Below are positions 10,118 to 17,829 of a DNA stretch of 64,000 nucleotides, piece by piece. The stretch comes from Microbacterium memoriense (lineage in GTDB: Bacteria > Actinomycetota > Actinomycetes > Actinomycetales > Microbacteriaceae): positions 1 to 64,000 of the forward strand of contig NZ_JAODOR010000004.1 in assembly GCF_025398275.1 (NCBI RefSeq), read 5' to 3'. How positions within the stretch are numbered: the first letter of the stretch is position 1; each line of letters opens with the position of its first letter. Under the pieces are notes generated by a model. That model did not search any database, had not been told where the DNA came from, and saw only the letters and a list, made by a program, of their open reading frames with translations. A program made the translations under genes and the position numbers.

Positions 10118-11431
10118 ATGTCCGATCTCGCTGACGTGTTTCACGACGCTCCGCTCGATGAGTCCCTCCGCAGCGGTGTCGCCGCGGCCGCGCTCGAGGT
10201 CCGCCGTGTCGACGACGCGGACCGCGCCCAGACCGATGCCTGGCTGGAAGCCGTGTCGCGCGGATTCCTGGACCCCGAGCGCACCGAGGTCCAACGCCAG
10301 GCCTACTTCGATCACACCGCCCACCGCCGGAAGGTGGCCGTCTACGACGCCGGTGCGCCGCAGCCGGAGATCCCGGTCGCCACGTTCGCCTCCTGGGGGA
10401 CGGAGCTCTCCGTTCCCGGCGCCATTGTCCCGGCATGCGCGATCAGCTCGGTCACGGTCGCGCCGACGCATCGGCGCCGCGGGCTGCTCCGGCATCTGAT
10501 GGCGGGCGAGCTGCGGACGGCGGCCTCCCTCGGCTTCCCGCTCGCGGCGCTGACGGTGAGCGAGTCGAGCATCTACGGACGGTTCGGGTTCGGCGCAGCC
10601 GTCACCGCCGCCGGCTGGGAGATCGACGTCCGCCGGGCCGGCTGGGTGGGGCCGGCCGCCTCCGGTCGCATCGATTTCGTTTCTCGGGAACGCGGGCGCG
10701 AGCTCGCCGAATCCCTGCACGACCGCATCCGGCCGGGTATGACGGGCGAAGTCGGCCGGCCGGGGGGTCAGTGGGACCACGCGTTCGGCACCCGACCCGA
10801 TGCCGAGAAGGCTGAGCGGCTGCGCGTGCTGCAGTATCGCGGCGACGGCGGAGAGGTCGACGGCCTGGTGCTGTACGCGGTGACCGAGAACGAGGCCGAC
10901 TTCGCGTCCTCCGCGATCGACGTGACCATGCTCCTGGCCGCCACCGACGCGGCGTATGCGAGCCTCTGGCAGTTCCTGCTGTCGATGGACCTGATCGCCA
11001 CGATCCGCGTCGGCGAACTCGCGATCGACGAGCCGCTGTGGTGGATGCTCGCCGATCAGCGGGCTGCGACGATCACCCTCCGCGACCACCATTACCTGCG
11101 GGTCCTCGATGTCCCGGCTGCGCTCGGCGCGCGCCGCTACAACGCCGCGGACACCGTCGTGCTCGAGGTCGATGACCCGCTCGGGATCGCCGGCGGCACA
11201 TTCGTGCTGAGCGTGGACGAGTCGGGAGCGGCATCGATCGACCCCGTCGATCATGCGCCGCTGGGCGAGCTTGCGGTACGGACCGGGATCACCGAGCTGT
11301 CCGCGATCCTGCTCGGCGGGGTGTCGCCCGTGACGCTCGCGAAGGCCGGTCGCATCCAGACCGACGACCCGGCGCGGGTCGCCCGTGTGTTCGCCACGAC
11401 CGAAGCGCCCCGTCTGAGCTTCTGGTACTGA
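10118..11431 (+). CDS. Eis-family GNAT acetyltransferase
   Basis: 437 aa. The N-terminal GNAT domain has the acetyl-CoA loop VAPTHRRRGLLRHLM (residues ~118-132) and is followed by a second GNAT-like fold and a C-terminal SCP2-like domain. The protein ends in an aromatic residue with a free carboxylate (SFWY), the feature Eis uses as a catalytic base. This three-domain layout matches Mycobacterium Eis, which multi-acetylates aminoglycosides and other amines; the native substrate here is unknown. ATG at 10118 has GGGAGAA upstream; an earlier in-frame start at 10085 would add a non-conserved tail. Confidence 0.88.
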   Translation: MSDLADVFHDAPLDESLRSGVAAAALEVRRVDDADRAQTDAWLEAVSRGFLDPERTEVQRQAYFDHTAHRRKVAVYDAGAPQPEIPVATFASWGTELSVPGAIVPACAISSVTVAPTHRRRGLLRHLMAGELRTAASLGFPLAALTVSESSIYGRFGFGAAVTAAGWEIDVRRAGWVGPAASGRIDFVSRERGRELAESLHDRIRPGMTGEVGRPGGQWDHAFGTRPDAEKAERLRVLQYRGDGGEVDGLVLYAVTENEADFASSAIDVTMLLAATDAAYASLWQFLLSMDLIATIRVGELAIDEPLWWMLADQRAATITLRDHHYLRVLDVPAALGARRYNAADTVVLEVDDPLGIAGGTFVLSVDESGAASIDPVDHAPLGELAVRTGITELSAILLGGVSPVTLAKAGRIQTDDPARVARVFATTEAPRLSFWY

Positions 11432-11432
11432 A

Positions 11433-11449
11433 GCGACGGCATCCGTCGC
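11433..11449 (+). terminator. Hairpin after the Eis-type gene
   Basis: Perfect 7-bp stem GCGACGG / CCGTCGC with a CAT loop starting 2 nt after the stop. There is no U-tract (CCTTCG follows), so it could be an intrinsic terminator of the high-GC kind or an mRNA 3' stabiliser. Confidence 0.5.
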
Positions 11450-11452
11450 CCT

Positions 11453-11508
11453 TCGTCCGGCGCGGATGCCGCTTTCCCCGCGGCGAAGCCACCATCTGCG
11501 CCGGATGA
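11453..11508. repeat. 56-bp palindromic element, copy A
   Basis: Arms TCGTCCGGCGC (11453-11463) and GCGCCGGATGA (11498-11508) pair with one mismatch around a 34-bp centre. A second copy of exactly the same length starts 73 bp downstream. The intergenic stretch 11432-11632 holds this pair and the -10 of the ABC-F gene, and no gene. Confidence 0.65.
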
Positions 11509-11525
11509 CCCTGGCTGCCGCCGGT

Positions 11526-11581
11526 TCATCCGGCGCGAAAGATGCCTCCTTCGCCGCGAAAGCACGATGTGGGGCGGATGA
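11526..11581. repeat. 56-bp palindromic element, copy B
   Basis: Left arm TCATCCGGCGC (11526-11536) and right arm GGGGCGGATGA (11571-11581) are imperfectly complementary. The 34-bp centre matches copy A at about 21 positions without gaps, including a shared CGCxGCGAA core. Same orientation as copy A. Confidence 0.6.
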
Positions 11582-11632
11582 GCGCAGGGCCCTGGCGTCC
11601 GCGCGGCGCGGAGCGCCTACCCTGGAGAGGAC

Positions 11633-13423
11633 ATGGCACATCTTCTCGGGGCCGAAGGCCTCCACCTCGAATTTCCCACCAAGGTCGTCTTCGACGGCGT
11701 CTCGCTCGGCGTCGACGAGGGGGACCGCATCGGCATCGTCGGCCGCAACGGTGACGGCAAGTCGAGCCTCATGGCGATGCTCGCCGGGCGGCTCGAACCC
11801 GATTCCGGACGCGTCACCGTGCGCGGTGGGGTGCGCGTCGGGGTCCTCGACCAGGGCGACACGCTCGACGATTCCCTCACGATCGCGCAGAGCGTCGTCG
11901 GCGACCGCCTCGAGTACGAATGGGCGGGGGATGCCGGCATCCGGGACGTCATTTCGGGTCTTGTCGGCGACCTGGACTGGGACGGCCCGGTCCTCGGGCT
12001 CTCCGGTGGTCAGCGTCGCCGCGTGGCGCTGGCGCGCCTGCTCGTCGGCGACTGGGACGTGCTGGCTCTCGACGAGCCCACGAACCACTTGGACGTCGAA
12101 GCCGTCGCCTGGCTCGCCGCTCACCTGAAGCGCCGCTGGGTGGCAAGCTCGGGCGCACTCCTCGTCGTCACGCACGACCGGTGGTTCCTCGATGAGATCT
12201 GCACGCGCACCTGGGAGGTGCACGACCGCATGGTCGAGCCGTTCGACGGGGGATATGCGGCGTATATCCTGCAGCGCGTCGAGCGCGACCGGCAGTCCGC
12301 TGTGATCGAGCAGCGTCGCAAGAACCTCGCGACGAAGGAACTCGCGTGGCTCCGCCGAGGTGCTCCCGCGCGGACCGCGAAGCCCAAGTTCCGCATCGAC
12401 GCGGCCAACGCGCTCATCGCCGATGTCCCCGAGATCCGCGACCCTGTGCAGCTGCAGTCGCTCGCCGTCACGCGACTCGGCAAGGACGTCGTCGATCTGC
12501 TGGACGTCGGAGTCTCCTACGACGGTCGAGAGGTGCTGCGGGATGTGACCTGGTTGGTCGCGCCCGGCGAGCGCACCGGCATCCTGGGTGTCAACGGTGC
12601 GGGCAAGTCGACCCTGCTCGGCCTCATCGCCGGCACGGTCACGCCCACGAGCGGGCGGGTCAAGCGTGGCTCCACCGTCAAGGTCGCGACCCTCACGCAG
12701 CGCATGGATGAGCTCGACGAGCACCTGAAGTCCCCGGTCCGGACCGTGATCTCGGGCCTCCGCACGAGCTACACGCTCGGGTCCGGATCGAAGGCGACCG
12801 AGCTGACGCCCGGTCAGCTTCTCGAACGCATGGGGTTCTCGTCCGCGCAGCTGTCGACGCCCGTCAAGGATCTCTCCGGAGGGCAACAGCGCCGACTTCA
12901 GCTCCTGCTGATCCTGCTCGATCAGCCCAACGTGCTGATCCTCGACGAGCCGACGAACGACCTGGACACCGACATGCTCGCCGCGATCGAGGATCTCCTC
13001 GACACGTGGGCGGGCACGCTCCTCGTCGTCAGCCACGACCGATACTTCCTCGAGCGCGTCACCGACCAGCAATATGCCGTCCTGAGCGGTCACCTGCGTC
13101 ATCTCCCCGGTGGGATCGACGAGTACCTGCGTCTCCGTGAGATCGAGCGCTCTGGCGGTGCGAAGGCATCGGTCGGGTCCGCGGCGCGGACGCCCGCCCT
13201 CGCCGGCGCCGAACTGCGCTCGGCGCAGAAGGAGTTGGCGGCGGCCGAGCGCCGCATCCAGAAGCTCACGGCGCAGGTGGATGCCGCGCGCACCGCGCTG
13301 GCCGACCACGACCAGTCCGACTTCGCCGGGCTCGCCGAACGGATGCAGGCGATCAGCGCCGTGGACAGCGAGATCGCGGCCCTCGAGGAACGCTGGCTCG
13401 AACTCAGCGCGCTCCTGGACTGA
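11633..13423 (+). CDS. ABC-F family ATPase (Uup-like translation factor)
   Basis: 596 aa with two ABC domains and no membrane segment. Walker A motifs: GRNGDGKSS (first) and GVNGAGKST (second). Signatures: LSGGQRRR and LSGGQQRR. Walker B: LALDEPTNHLD and LILDEPTNDLD. The C-terminal ~75 residues form a coiled coil rich in Arg/Glu/Ala, as in Uup. ABC-F proteins act on the ribosome E-site, restoring translation or, in some members, protecting from antibiotics. A TACCCT -10 (11618-11623) and GGAGAGG precede the ATG. In related genomes an ABC-F gene follows ispE; here the Eis-like gene has moved between them. Confidence 0.93.
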   Translation: MAHLLGAEGLHLEFPTKVVFDGVSLGVDEGDRIGIVGRNGDGKSSLMAMLAGRLEPDSGRVTVRGGVRVGVLDQGDTLDDSLTIAQSVVGDRLEYEWAGDAGIRDVISGLVGDLDWDGPVLGLSGGQRRRVALARLLVGDWDVLALDEPTNHLDVEAVAWLAAHLKRRWVASSGALLVVTHDRWFLDEICTRTWEVHDRMVEPFDGGYAAYILQRVERDRQSAVIEQRRKNLATKELAWLRRGAPARTAKPKFRIDAANALIADVPEIRDPVQLQSLAVTRLGKDVVDLLDVGVSYDGREVLRDVTWLVAPGERTGILGVNGAGKSTLLGLIAGTVTPTSGRVKRGSTVKVATLTQRMDELDEHLKSPVRTVISGLRTSYTLGSGSKATELTPGQLLERMGFSSAQLSTPVKDLSGGQQRRLQLLLILLDQPNVLILDEPTNDLDTDMLAAIEDLLDTWAGTLLVVSHDRYFLERVTDQQYAVLSGHLRHLPGGIDEYLRLREIERSGGAKASVGSAARTPALAGAELRSAQKELAAAERRIQKLTAQVDAARTALADHDQSDFAGLAERMQAISAVDSEIAALEERWLELSALLD

Positions 13424-13452
13424 CCTCAACCAGGACCGACGTTCCTTTCGCT

Positions 13453-13482
13453 TTGCCTTCCACATACCCCCGGGGGTATGCT
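13453..13482 (+). promoter_or_regulatory. Promoter with CsoR/CstR-type palindromic operator in the spacer
   Basis: -35 TTGCCT (13453-13458), 18-bp spacer, -10 TATGCT (13477-13482). The spacer contains the perfect palindrome CATACCCCCGGGGGTATG (13463-13480), whose 3' end overlaps the -10. ATACC-(G/C run)-GGTAT is the operator shape of the CsoR/RcnR/CstR family, and such a repressor is encoded three genes downstream. Binding would block RNA polymerase. Confidence 0.85.
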
Positions 13483-13521
13483 CGCACGGTGCGGACGACG
13501 CATCGAAGGGGAGTAGGGAAG

Positions 13522-15195
13522 ATGAAGATCGTGGTTGTCGGCGGGGTCGCCGGAGGAATGAGCTGCGCCGCGAGAGCACGGCGTCTGGATGAGAGCGCCG
13601 AGATCGTCGTTCTCGAGCGCGGTCCGCACGTCTCGTTCGCGAATTGCGGACTGCCCTACTACCTCAGCGGCGAGATCACCGATCGTGCCGCCCTGCTGGT
13701 GCAGACCCCCGCCTCGCTCCACGCAGCACTCAACCTCGACGTGCGCACCGGACACGACGTCGTCGCGATGGATGCCATCGCGCGCACAGTGACCGTTGCG
13801 ACCCCCGACGGGATCGAACAGATCTCGTACGACGCTCTGGTCCTCGCGCCCGGCGCGCAGGCCGCGCTGCCGCCCATTCCGGGCCTTGATTCTCCGCGGC
13901 TGCGGACGCTGCGGACCGTCGAAGACGCGCTCTCACTGCGCGACAAGGTCGACTCGGGCGCCGAACGCGCCGTCGTCCTCGGGGCGGGATTCATCGGCAT
14001 CGAAGCGGCGGAGGCGCTCGTCCACCAGGGCCTGCACACGACCATCGTCGAGTTCGCCCCGCATGTCCTGCCTCCGCTCGAAGACGAACTCGCCGCGCTC
14101 GTCACGGGTGAACTCCGCCGGATCGGCGTCGACGTGCGGCCAGGTGTCGCGGCGACGGCCATCGAGTCCGGAGCAGACGAAGACGCCGTCGTGCTCGCCG
14201 ACGGCTCCCGCATCGCAGCAGACCTCATCGTTTTGTCGGTCGGTGTCCGCCCCGACACCGCGGTCTTCGAGGCCGCCGGCGTCGCCTGTGAGCGCGGTGC
14301 GATGATCGTCGACGAGCACGGCCGCACGTCCCTCCTCGGCGTCTACGCCGTGGGTGACGCCACCGTGTCGACCGATGCGGTCACCGGAACGCGGCATCCC
14401 GTCGCTCTCGCAGGTCCCGCGAACCGTGCCGGGCGGCTCGTCGCCGATGCCATCCTGCGACCCGAGACCGCGCGCCCGATCCCGCAGCCGATCGGCACTG
14501 CTATCGTGCGCGTCGGTGACCAAACTGTCGCGCTCACCGGCGCGAATCGGGCCTCGCTGCAGGCCGCCGACATCGACTTCCGGACGCTGCACCTGCACCC
14601 CGGGCAGCACGCGGGCTACTTCCCGGGCGCGTCGCAGATCCACTTCGTCGTGCACGTGCGCGCGGCGGATGGGCTGCTGCTGGGCGCGCAAGCGGTCGGG
14701 CTGGACGGCGTCGACAAGCGGATCGACGTTCTGGCCACCGCCATCCGTGCGGGCTGGGCCGTCGACGACCTCATCGACCTGGACCTGGCCTACGCGCCGC
14801 CGTACGGGTCGGCGAAAGATCCCGTGAACATGATCGGGATGCTCGGCGAGAACGTCCTGAACGGCACCCTGCGTCTCTGGTACGCGCACGACCTCGACGT
14901 CGTGCAGGAAGACGCGCTCGTTCTCGACGTCCGCACGCCCGTGGAATATGCGTCGGGGCATGTGCCGGGCGCCCCGAACATTCCGCACACCGAGCTGCGC
15001 GCGCGCCTCGACGAGGTGCGCGCGGCCGCGGCCGGACGCCCCGTGCGCGTCATGTGCCAATCGGGCGTCCGGTCCGCGATCGCGCATCGCGTGCTCGCGC
15101 AGGCCGGCTTGGACTCGGCCTCGATGTCGGGCGGCATGCTCACTCTTCGCGAGGTGCTGGGCGACCGCGCCGACGACGTCCTGATCACCCACTGA
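13522..15195 (+). CDS. CoA-disulfide/persulfide reductase with C-terminal rhodanese domain
   Basis: 557 aa fusion. Residues 1-~450 form a pyridine-nucleotide-disulfide oxidoreductase: FAD motif VVVGGVAGGMSCAARAR, the redox-active Cys of the CoADR family in SFANCGLPYYLSG, and NAD-binding VVLGAGFIGIEAAE. Residues ~465-557 are a rhodanese domain with active-site loop MCQSGVRS. This matches CoADR-rhodanese (Npsr/CdrRhd) enzymes that reduce CoA persulfide and polysulfide with NADH. ATG at 13522 has a GGGAAGA ribosome site; an in-frame GTG further up would place the start inside the promoter. First gene of an operon with a 53-aa Cys-rich protein and a CstR-like repressor. Confidence 0.92.
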   Translation: MKIVVVGGVAGGMSCAARARRLDESAEIVVLERGPHVSFANCGLPYYLSGEITDRAALLVQTPASLHAALNLDVRTGHDVVAMDAIARTVTVATPDGIEQISYDALVLAPGAQAALPPIPGLDSPRLRTLRTVEDALSLRDKVDSGAERAVVLGAGFIGIEAAEALVHQGLHTTIVEFAPHVLPPLEDELAALVTGELRRIGVDVRPGVAATAIESGADEDAVVLADGSRIAADLIVLSVGVRPDTAVFEAAGVACERGAMIVDEHGRTSLLGVYAVGDATVSTDAVTGTRHPVALAGPANRAGRLVADAILRPETARPIPQPIGTAIVRVGDQTVALTGANRASLQAADIDFRTLHLHPGQHAGYFPGASQIHFVVHVRAADGLLLGAQAVGLDGVDKRIDVLATAIRAGWAVDDLIDLDLAYAPPYGSAKDPVNMIGMLGENVLNGTLRLWYAHDLDVVQEDALVLDVRTPVEYASGHVPGAPNIPHTELRARLDEVRAAAAGRPVRVMCQSGVRSAIAHRVLAQAGLDSASMSGGMLTLREVLGDRADDVLITH

Positions 15196-15213
15196 GACAG
15201 AGGAGAATCACTC

Positions 15214-15375
15214 ATGTGCTACGCCGTGACATGCAAGACCTGCGGTAAGACGACCTGGTCCGGATGTGGACAGCATGTCGACCAGGTGATGCGGGGCGTG
15301 CCCCGCTCGCAGCGGTGCGAAGGCCACGTCACAGAGTCCGGCAACGGCTTCTTCGCGCGGTTGTTCGGCCAGTGA
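15214..15375 (+). CDS. 53-aa Cys-rich protein of the sulfide operon
   Basis: Begins MCYAVTCKTCGKTTWSGCG and has five Cys (positions 2, 7, 10, 18, 35) plus His21 and His38, laid out like a small zinc or persulfide-carrying finger. A clean AGGAG ribosome site (15201-15205) precedes the ATG. It sits 18 bp after the CoADR-rhodanese gene and 22 bp before the repressor. I have seen similar short proteins next to rhodanese and CsoR genes in actinobacteria, but no function is known to me. Metal binding or sulfane-sulfur transfer are hypotheses. Confidence 0.85.
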   Translation: MCYAVTCKTCGKTTWSGCGQHVDQVMRGVPRSQRCEGHVTESGNGFFARLFGQ

Positions 15376-15397
15376 CCCGCACACGGGAGGAAAAACC

Positions 15398-15676
15398 ATG
15401 ACCACCACCACCGACCCCGACGCGCAGCGCCGCATCCTGCACCGCTTGCGTCGTGCCCGCGGTCAGCTCGAAGCCGTGATCGCGGCCGTCGAGCAGGAGA
15501 AGCCTTGCCGAGATGTCGTGACCCAGCTCTCCGCGGTCTCGAGTGCCCTCGATCGCGCGGGTTTCGCCATCATCTCCACCGCGATGAAGGATTGCCTCGC
15601 CGACCCGGAAGCCGCCGAAGCCGAAGACGGCGTGACCACCGCGGAGTTGGAGAAACTCTTCATGATGCTCGCGTGA
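15398..15676 (+). CDS. CsoR/CstR-family repressor, persulfide-sensing type
   Basis: 92 aa, all-helical DUF156 family. It has the two conserved Cys of the family (EKPCRDVVTQLSAV near residue 37, and MKDC near residue 66). In copper-sensing CsoR a His ligand lies four residues before the second Cys; here that residue is Ala (AMKDC), as in CstR where it is Asn. This argues against Cu(I) sensing and for per/polysulfide sensing through a di-, tri- or tetrasulfide link between the two Cys. GGGAGG ribosome site upstream of the ATG. It is expected to bind the palindrome at 13463-13480 and autoregulate. Confidence 0.9.
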   Translation: MTTTTDPDAQRRILHRLRRARGQLEAVIAAVEQEKPCRDVVTQLSAVSSALDRAGFAIISTAMKDCLADPEAAEAEDGVTTAELEKLFMMLA

Positions 15677-15691
15677 GAGCGGCGGTCGCAA

Positions 15692-16189
15692 TCAGGAGTC
15701 GAATTCCAGGCTGAGCTTGCGCAGCAGCCCCGCGAGGCGTTCGCGGTCGACGCGAGGAAGCGCGGCCAGGAGCTCCGCTTCGGCATCGACCAGGCGCGTG
15801 ATCGCGGCATCCACGCGTGTGCGACCGTCTTCGGTCAGCGTGACCAGGACGCTGCGTCCGTCGGCCGGATCGGCTTCGCGTCGCACGAGTCGGCGGCCGA
15901 CGAGCCGATCGATGCGGTTGGTCATCGTGCCGCTGGAGACGAGGGTCTGCAGCAACAGCTGCTTGGGGCTCAGCTGGAACGGCTCTCCCGCGCGGCGGAG
16001 GGCCGACAGCACATCCCACTCCCACGGTTCGAGGTCGCTACGGCGAAAAGCTTCACGGCGGGCTCGGTCGAGGTGGCGCGACAGGCGGTCGACCCGGGAG
16101 AGCACCCCGAGCGGCGAGAAGTCGAGATCGGGTCGTTGGGCGCGCCACGCGCCGACGATCCGGTCCACCTCATCGTGCTGAGCGCTCAT
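15692..16189 (-). CDS. MarR-family transcriptional regulator
   Basis: 165 aa winged-helix regulator. The DNA-recognition helix lies around LLLQTLVSSGTMTNRIDRLVGRRLVRRE, followed by the wing ADPADGRSVLVTLTEDG. The first helices (VDRLSRHLDRARREAF) form the dimer interface. Convergent with the sulfide operon and 94 bp from tRNA-Gln, so its target is not evident. GATAAT (minus strand, 16201-16196) lies 6 nt before the ATG, fitting a leaderless transcript. Confidence 0.92.
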   Translation of the reverse strand: MSAQHDEVDRIVGAWRAQRPDLDFSPLGVLSRVDRLSRHLDRARREAFRRSDLEPWEWDVLSALRRAGEPFQLSPKQLLLQTLVSSGTMTNRIDRLVGRRLVRREADPADGRSVLVTLTEDGRTRVDAAITRLVDAEAELLAALPRVDRERLAGLLRKLSLEFDS

Positions 16190-16283
16190 CGCACCATTAT
16201 CGCTTTTCCCGTCTGCGCACCGAGCGAGCGACGCGATCGTGGCAGACTGGTCGAGCGGTTCGCGCTCCCGGGCGTCACCGTGA

Positions 16284-16355
16284 TCCGCCGTAGTGTAATG
16301 GCAGCACGACAGCCTTTGGAGCTGTTCGGTCTAGGTTCGAATCCTGGCGGCGGAG
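16284..16355 (+). tRNA. tRNA-Gln (TTG anticodon)
   Basis: Cloverleaf folds by eye. Acceptor TCCGCCG / CGGCGGA, anticodon stem ACAGC / GCTGT with loop CTTTGGA (anticodon TTG), T arm CTAGG-TTCGAAT-CCTGG, discriminator G. CCA is not encoded. The gene ends one base before the glmU start codon. Confidence 0.95.
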
Positions 16356-16356
16356 C

Positions 16357-17829
16357 ATGACGCAGAACCCCTTGGACTCCTCGCTCGCCGTGGTCATCCT
16401 CGCCGCCGGGCAAGGTACGCGCATGCGGTCCACGTTGCCGAAGGTCCTGCACCGCATCGGCGGTCGTCCGCTCGTCGGGCATGTGCTGGACACCGCACGT
16501 GATCTCGCGCCCGGACACGTCGTCGTCGTGGTCCGCCACGAGCGCGATCAGGTCGCCGAGGCAGTGCAGGGCATCTCCGACGAGGTGGTCGTCGTCGATC
16601 AGGACGAGATCCCGGGAACGGGCCGGGCCGTCGAAGTCGCCCTCGCCGCACTTCCCGAGTTCACCGGCGACGTTCTGGTGCTCTCCGGTGACGTCCCGTT
16701 GCTGGATGCCGACACCCTCACCGGCCTCATCCGCGACCACCGGTCTTCGGGTGCCGCCGTGACGCTCTTGTCCGCCGTCCTTCCCGATGCCACGGGCTAC
16801 GGCCGCGTCATCCGCACGACCGACGGTGCCGTCGAGCGCATCGTGGAGCAGAAAGATGCCTCGGCCGCCGAGATCGCCGTCACCGAGATCAACGCCGGGG
16901 TGTATGTCTTCCAGGGCCCCACGCTGCGCGCGGAACTCGCTCGGGTCGGCGTCGAGAACGCGCAGGGGGAGAAGTACCTGACCGACGTCATCGGTCTTGT
17001 GCGCGGCGCGGGTCTCGCGGTCACGGCATCCGTCACGACGGACGTCTCGCTGACGCTCGGCGTCAACGACCGCGCGCAACTCGCCGAAGCCGGGCGACTG
17101 CTCAACGCCCGCACGGTGCGTCGCTGGCAGCTCGCGGGAGCGTCGATCCAGGACCCGGCGACGACGTGGATCGATGTCACCGCGACCCTCGCACCCGATG
17201 TGACGGTGCTGCCGAACACGCACATCCTGCGCTCGACCGCCGTCGCCGCGGGCGCCGTCATCGGCCCCGACACGACGCTCGAAGACTGCGAGGTCGGCGA
17301 GAATGCGACCGTGCGGCGCACCGATGCCACGCTCGCCGTGATCGGCGCCGGCGCGACCGTCGGCCCGTTCGCCTATCTGCGGCCGGGGACGGTGCTCAGC
17401 GCGAACGGCAAGATCGGCACGTTCGTCGAGACGAAGAACTCCACGATCGGTGAGGGCAGCAAGGTCCCGCACCTGTCGTACATCGGCGACACGACCATCG
17501 GACGCGGCGTGAACCTCGGTGCCGGCGCGATCACGGCGAACTACGACGACATCGCCAAGCACCGCACCGAGATCGGCGACGAAGTGCACTCCGGCTCGCA
17601 CAACGTGTTCGTCGCGCCCGTTAGGATCGGAGACGGCGCGAAAACCGGGGCCGGTGCCGTTATCCGCAAGGATGTGCCTCCCGGTGCACTCGCTTTGACC
17701 GTCGCCCCTCAGCGCAACATCGAGGGATGGGTCGAGAATCATCGATCGGGCACGGCCGCGGCGGACGCCGCCGCTCGCACCCGGTCTGCACAGGGAGCTG
17801 ACGATGGCGCGCAAGAAGCGAACGGTTGA
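16357..17829 (+). CDS. glmU: Bifunctional GlcNAc-1-P uridyltransferase / GlcN-1-P acetyltransferase
   Basis: 490 aa. It makes UDP-GlcNAc for peptidoglycan and wall polymers. The N-terminal pyrophosphorylase has AVVILAAGQGTRMRS and LSGDVPLLDA; the C-terminal left-handed beta-helix (from ~residue 260) has hexapeptide repeats and the acetyltransferase stretch GAGAITANYDDIAKHRTEIGDEVHSGSHNVFVAPV. The C-terminal tail past residue ~460 is Ala-rich and probably disordered. The ATG begins 2 nt after the last base of tRNA-Gln, so there is no room for a ribosome site; translation probably starts on a leaderless mRNA made by tRNA 3' processing. The 3' end overlaps prs by 26 bp. Confidence 0.96.
   Translation: MTQNPLDSSLAVVILAAGQGTRMRSTLPKVLHRIGGRPLVGHVLDTARDLAPGHVVVVVRHERDQVAEAVQGISDEVVVVDQDEIPGTGRAVEVALAALPEFTGDVLVLSGDVPLLDADTLTGLIRDHRSSGAAVTLLSAVLPDATGYGRVIRTTDGAVERIVEQKDASAAEIAVTEINAGVYVFQGPTLRAELARVGVENAQGEKYLTDVIGLVRGAGLAVTASVTTDVSLTLGVNDRAQLAEAGRLLNARTVRRWQLAGASIQDPATTWIDVTATLAPDVTVLPNTHILRSTAVAAGAVIGPDTTLEDCEVGENATVRRTDATLAVIGAGATVGPFAYLRPGTVLSANGKIGTFVETKNSTIGEGSKVPHLSYIGDTTIGRGVNLGAGAITANYDDIAKHRTEIGDEVHSGSHNVFVAPVRIGDGAKTGAGAVIRKDVPPGALALTVAPQRNIEGWVENHRSGTAAADAAARTRSAQGADDGAQEANG

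Noticed and set aside
15398-15676. Copper-sensing CsoR
   Set aside because: The His ligand four residues before the second Cys is Ala, and the operon encodes sulfur enzymes rather than a copper exporter.
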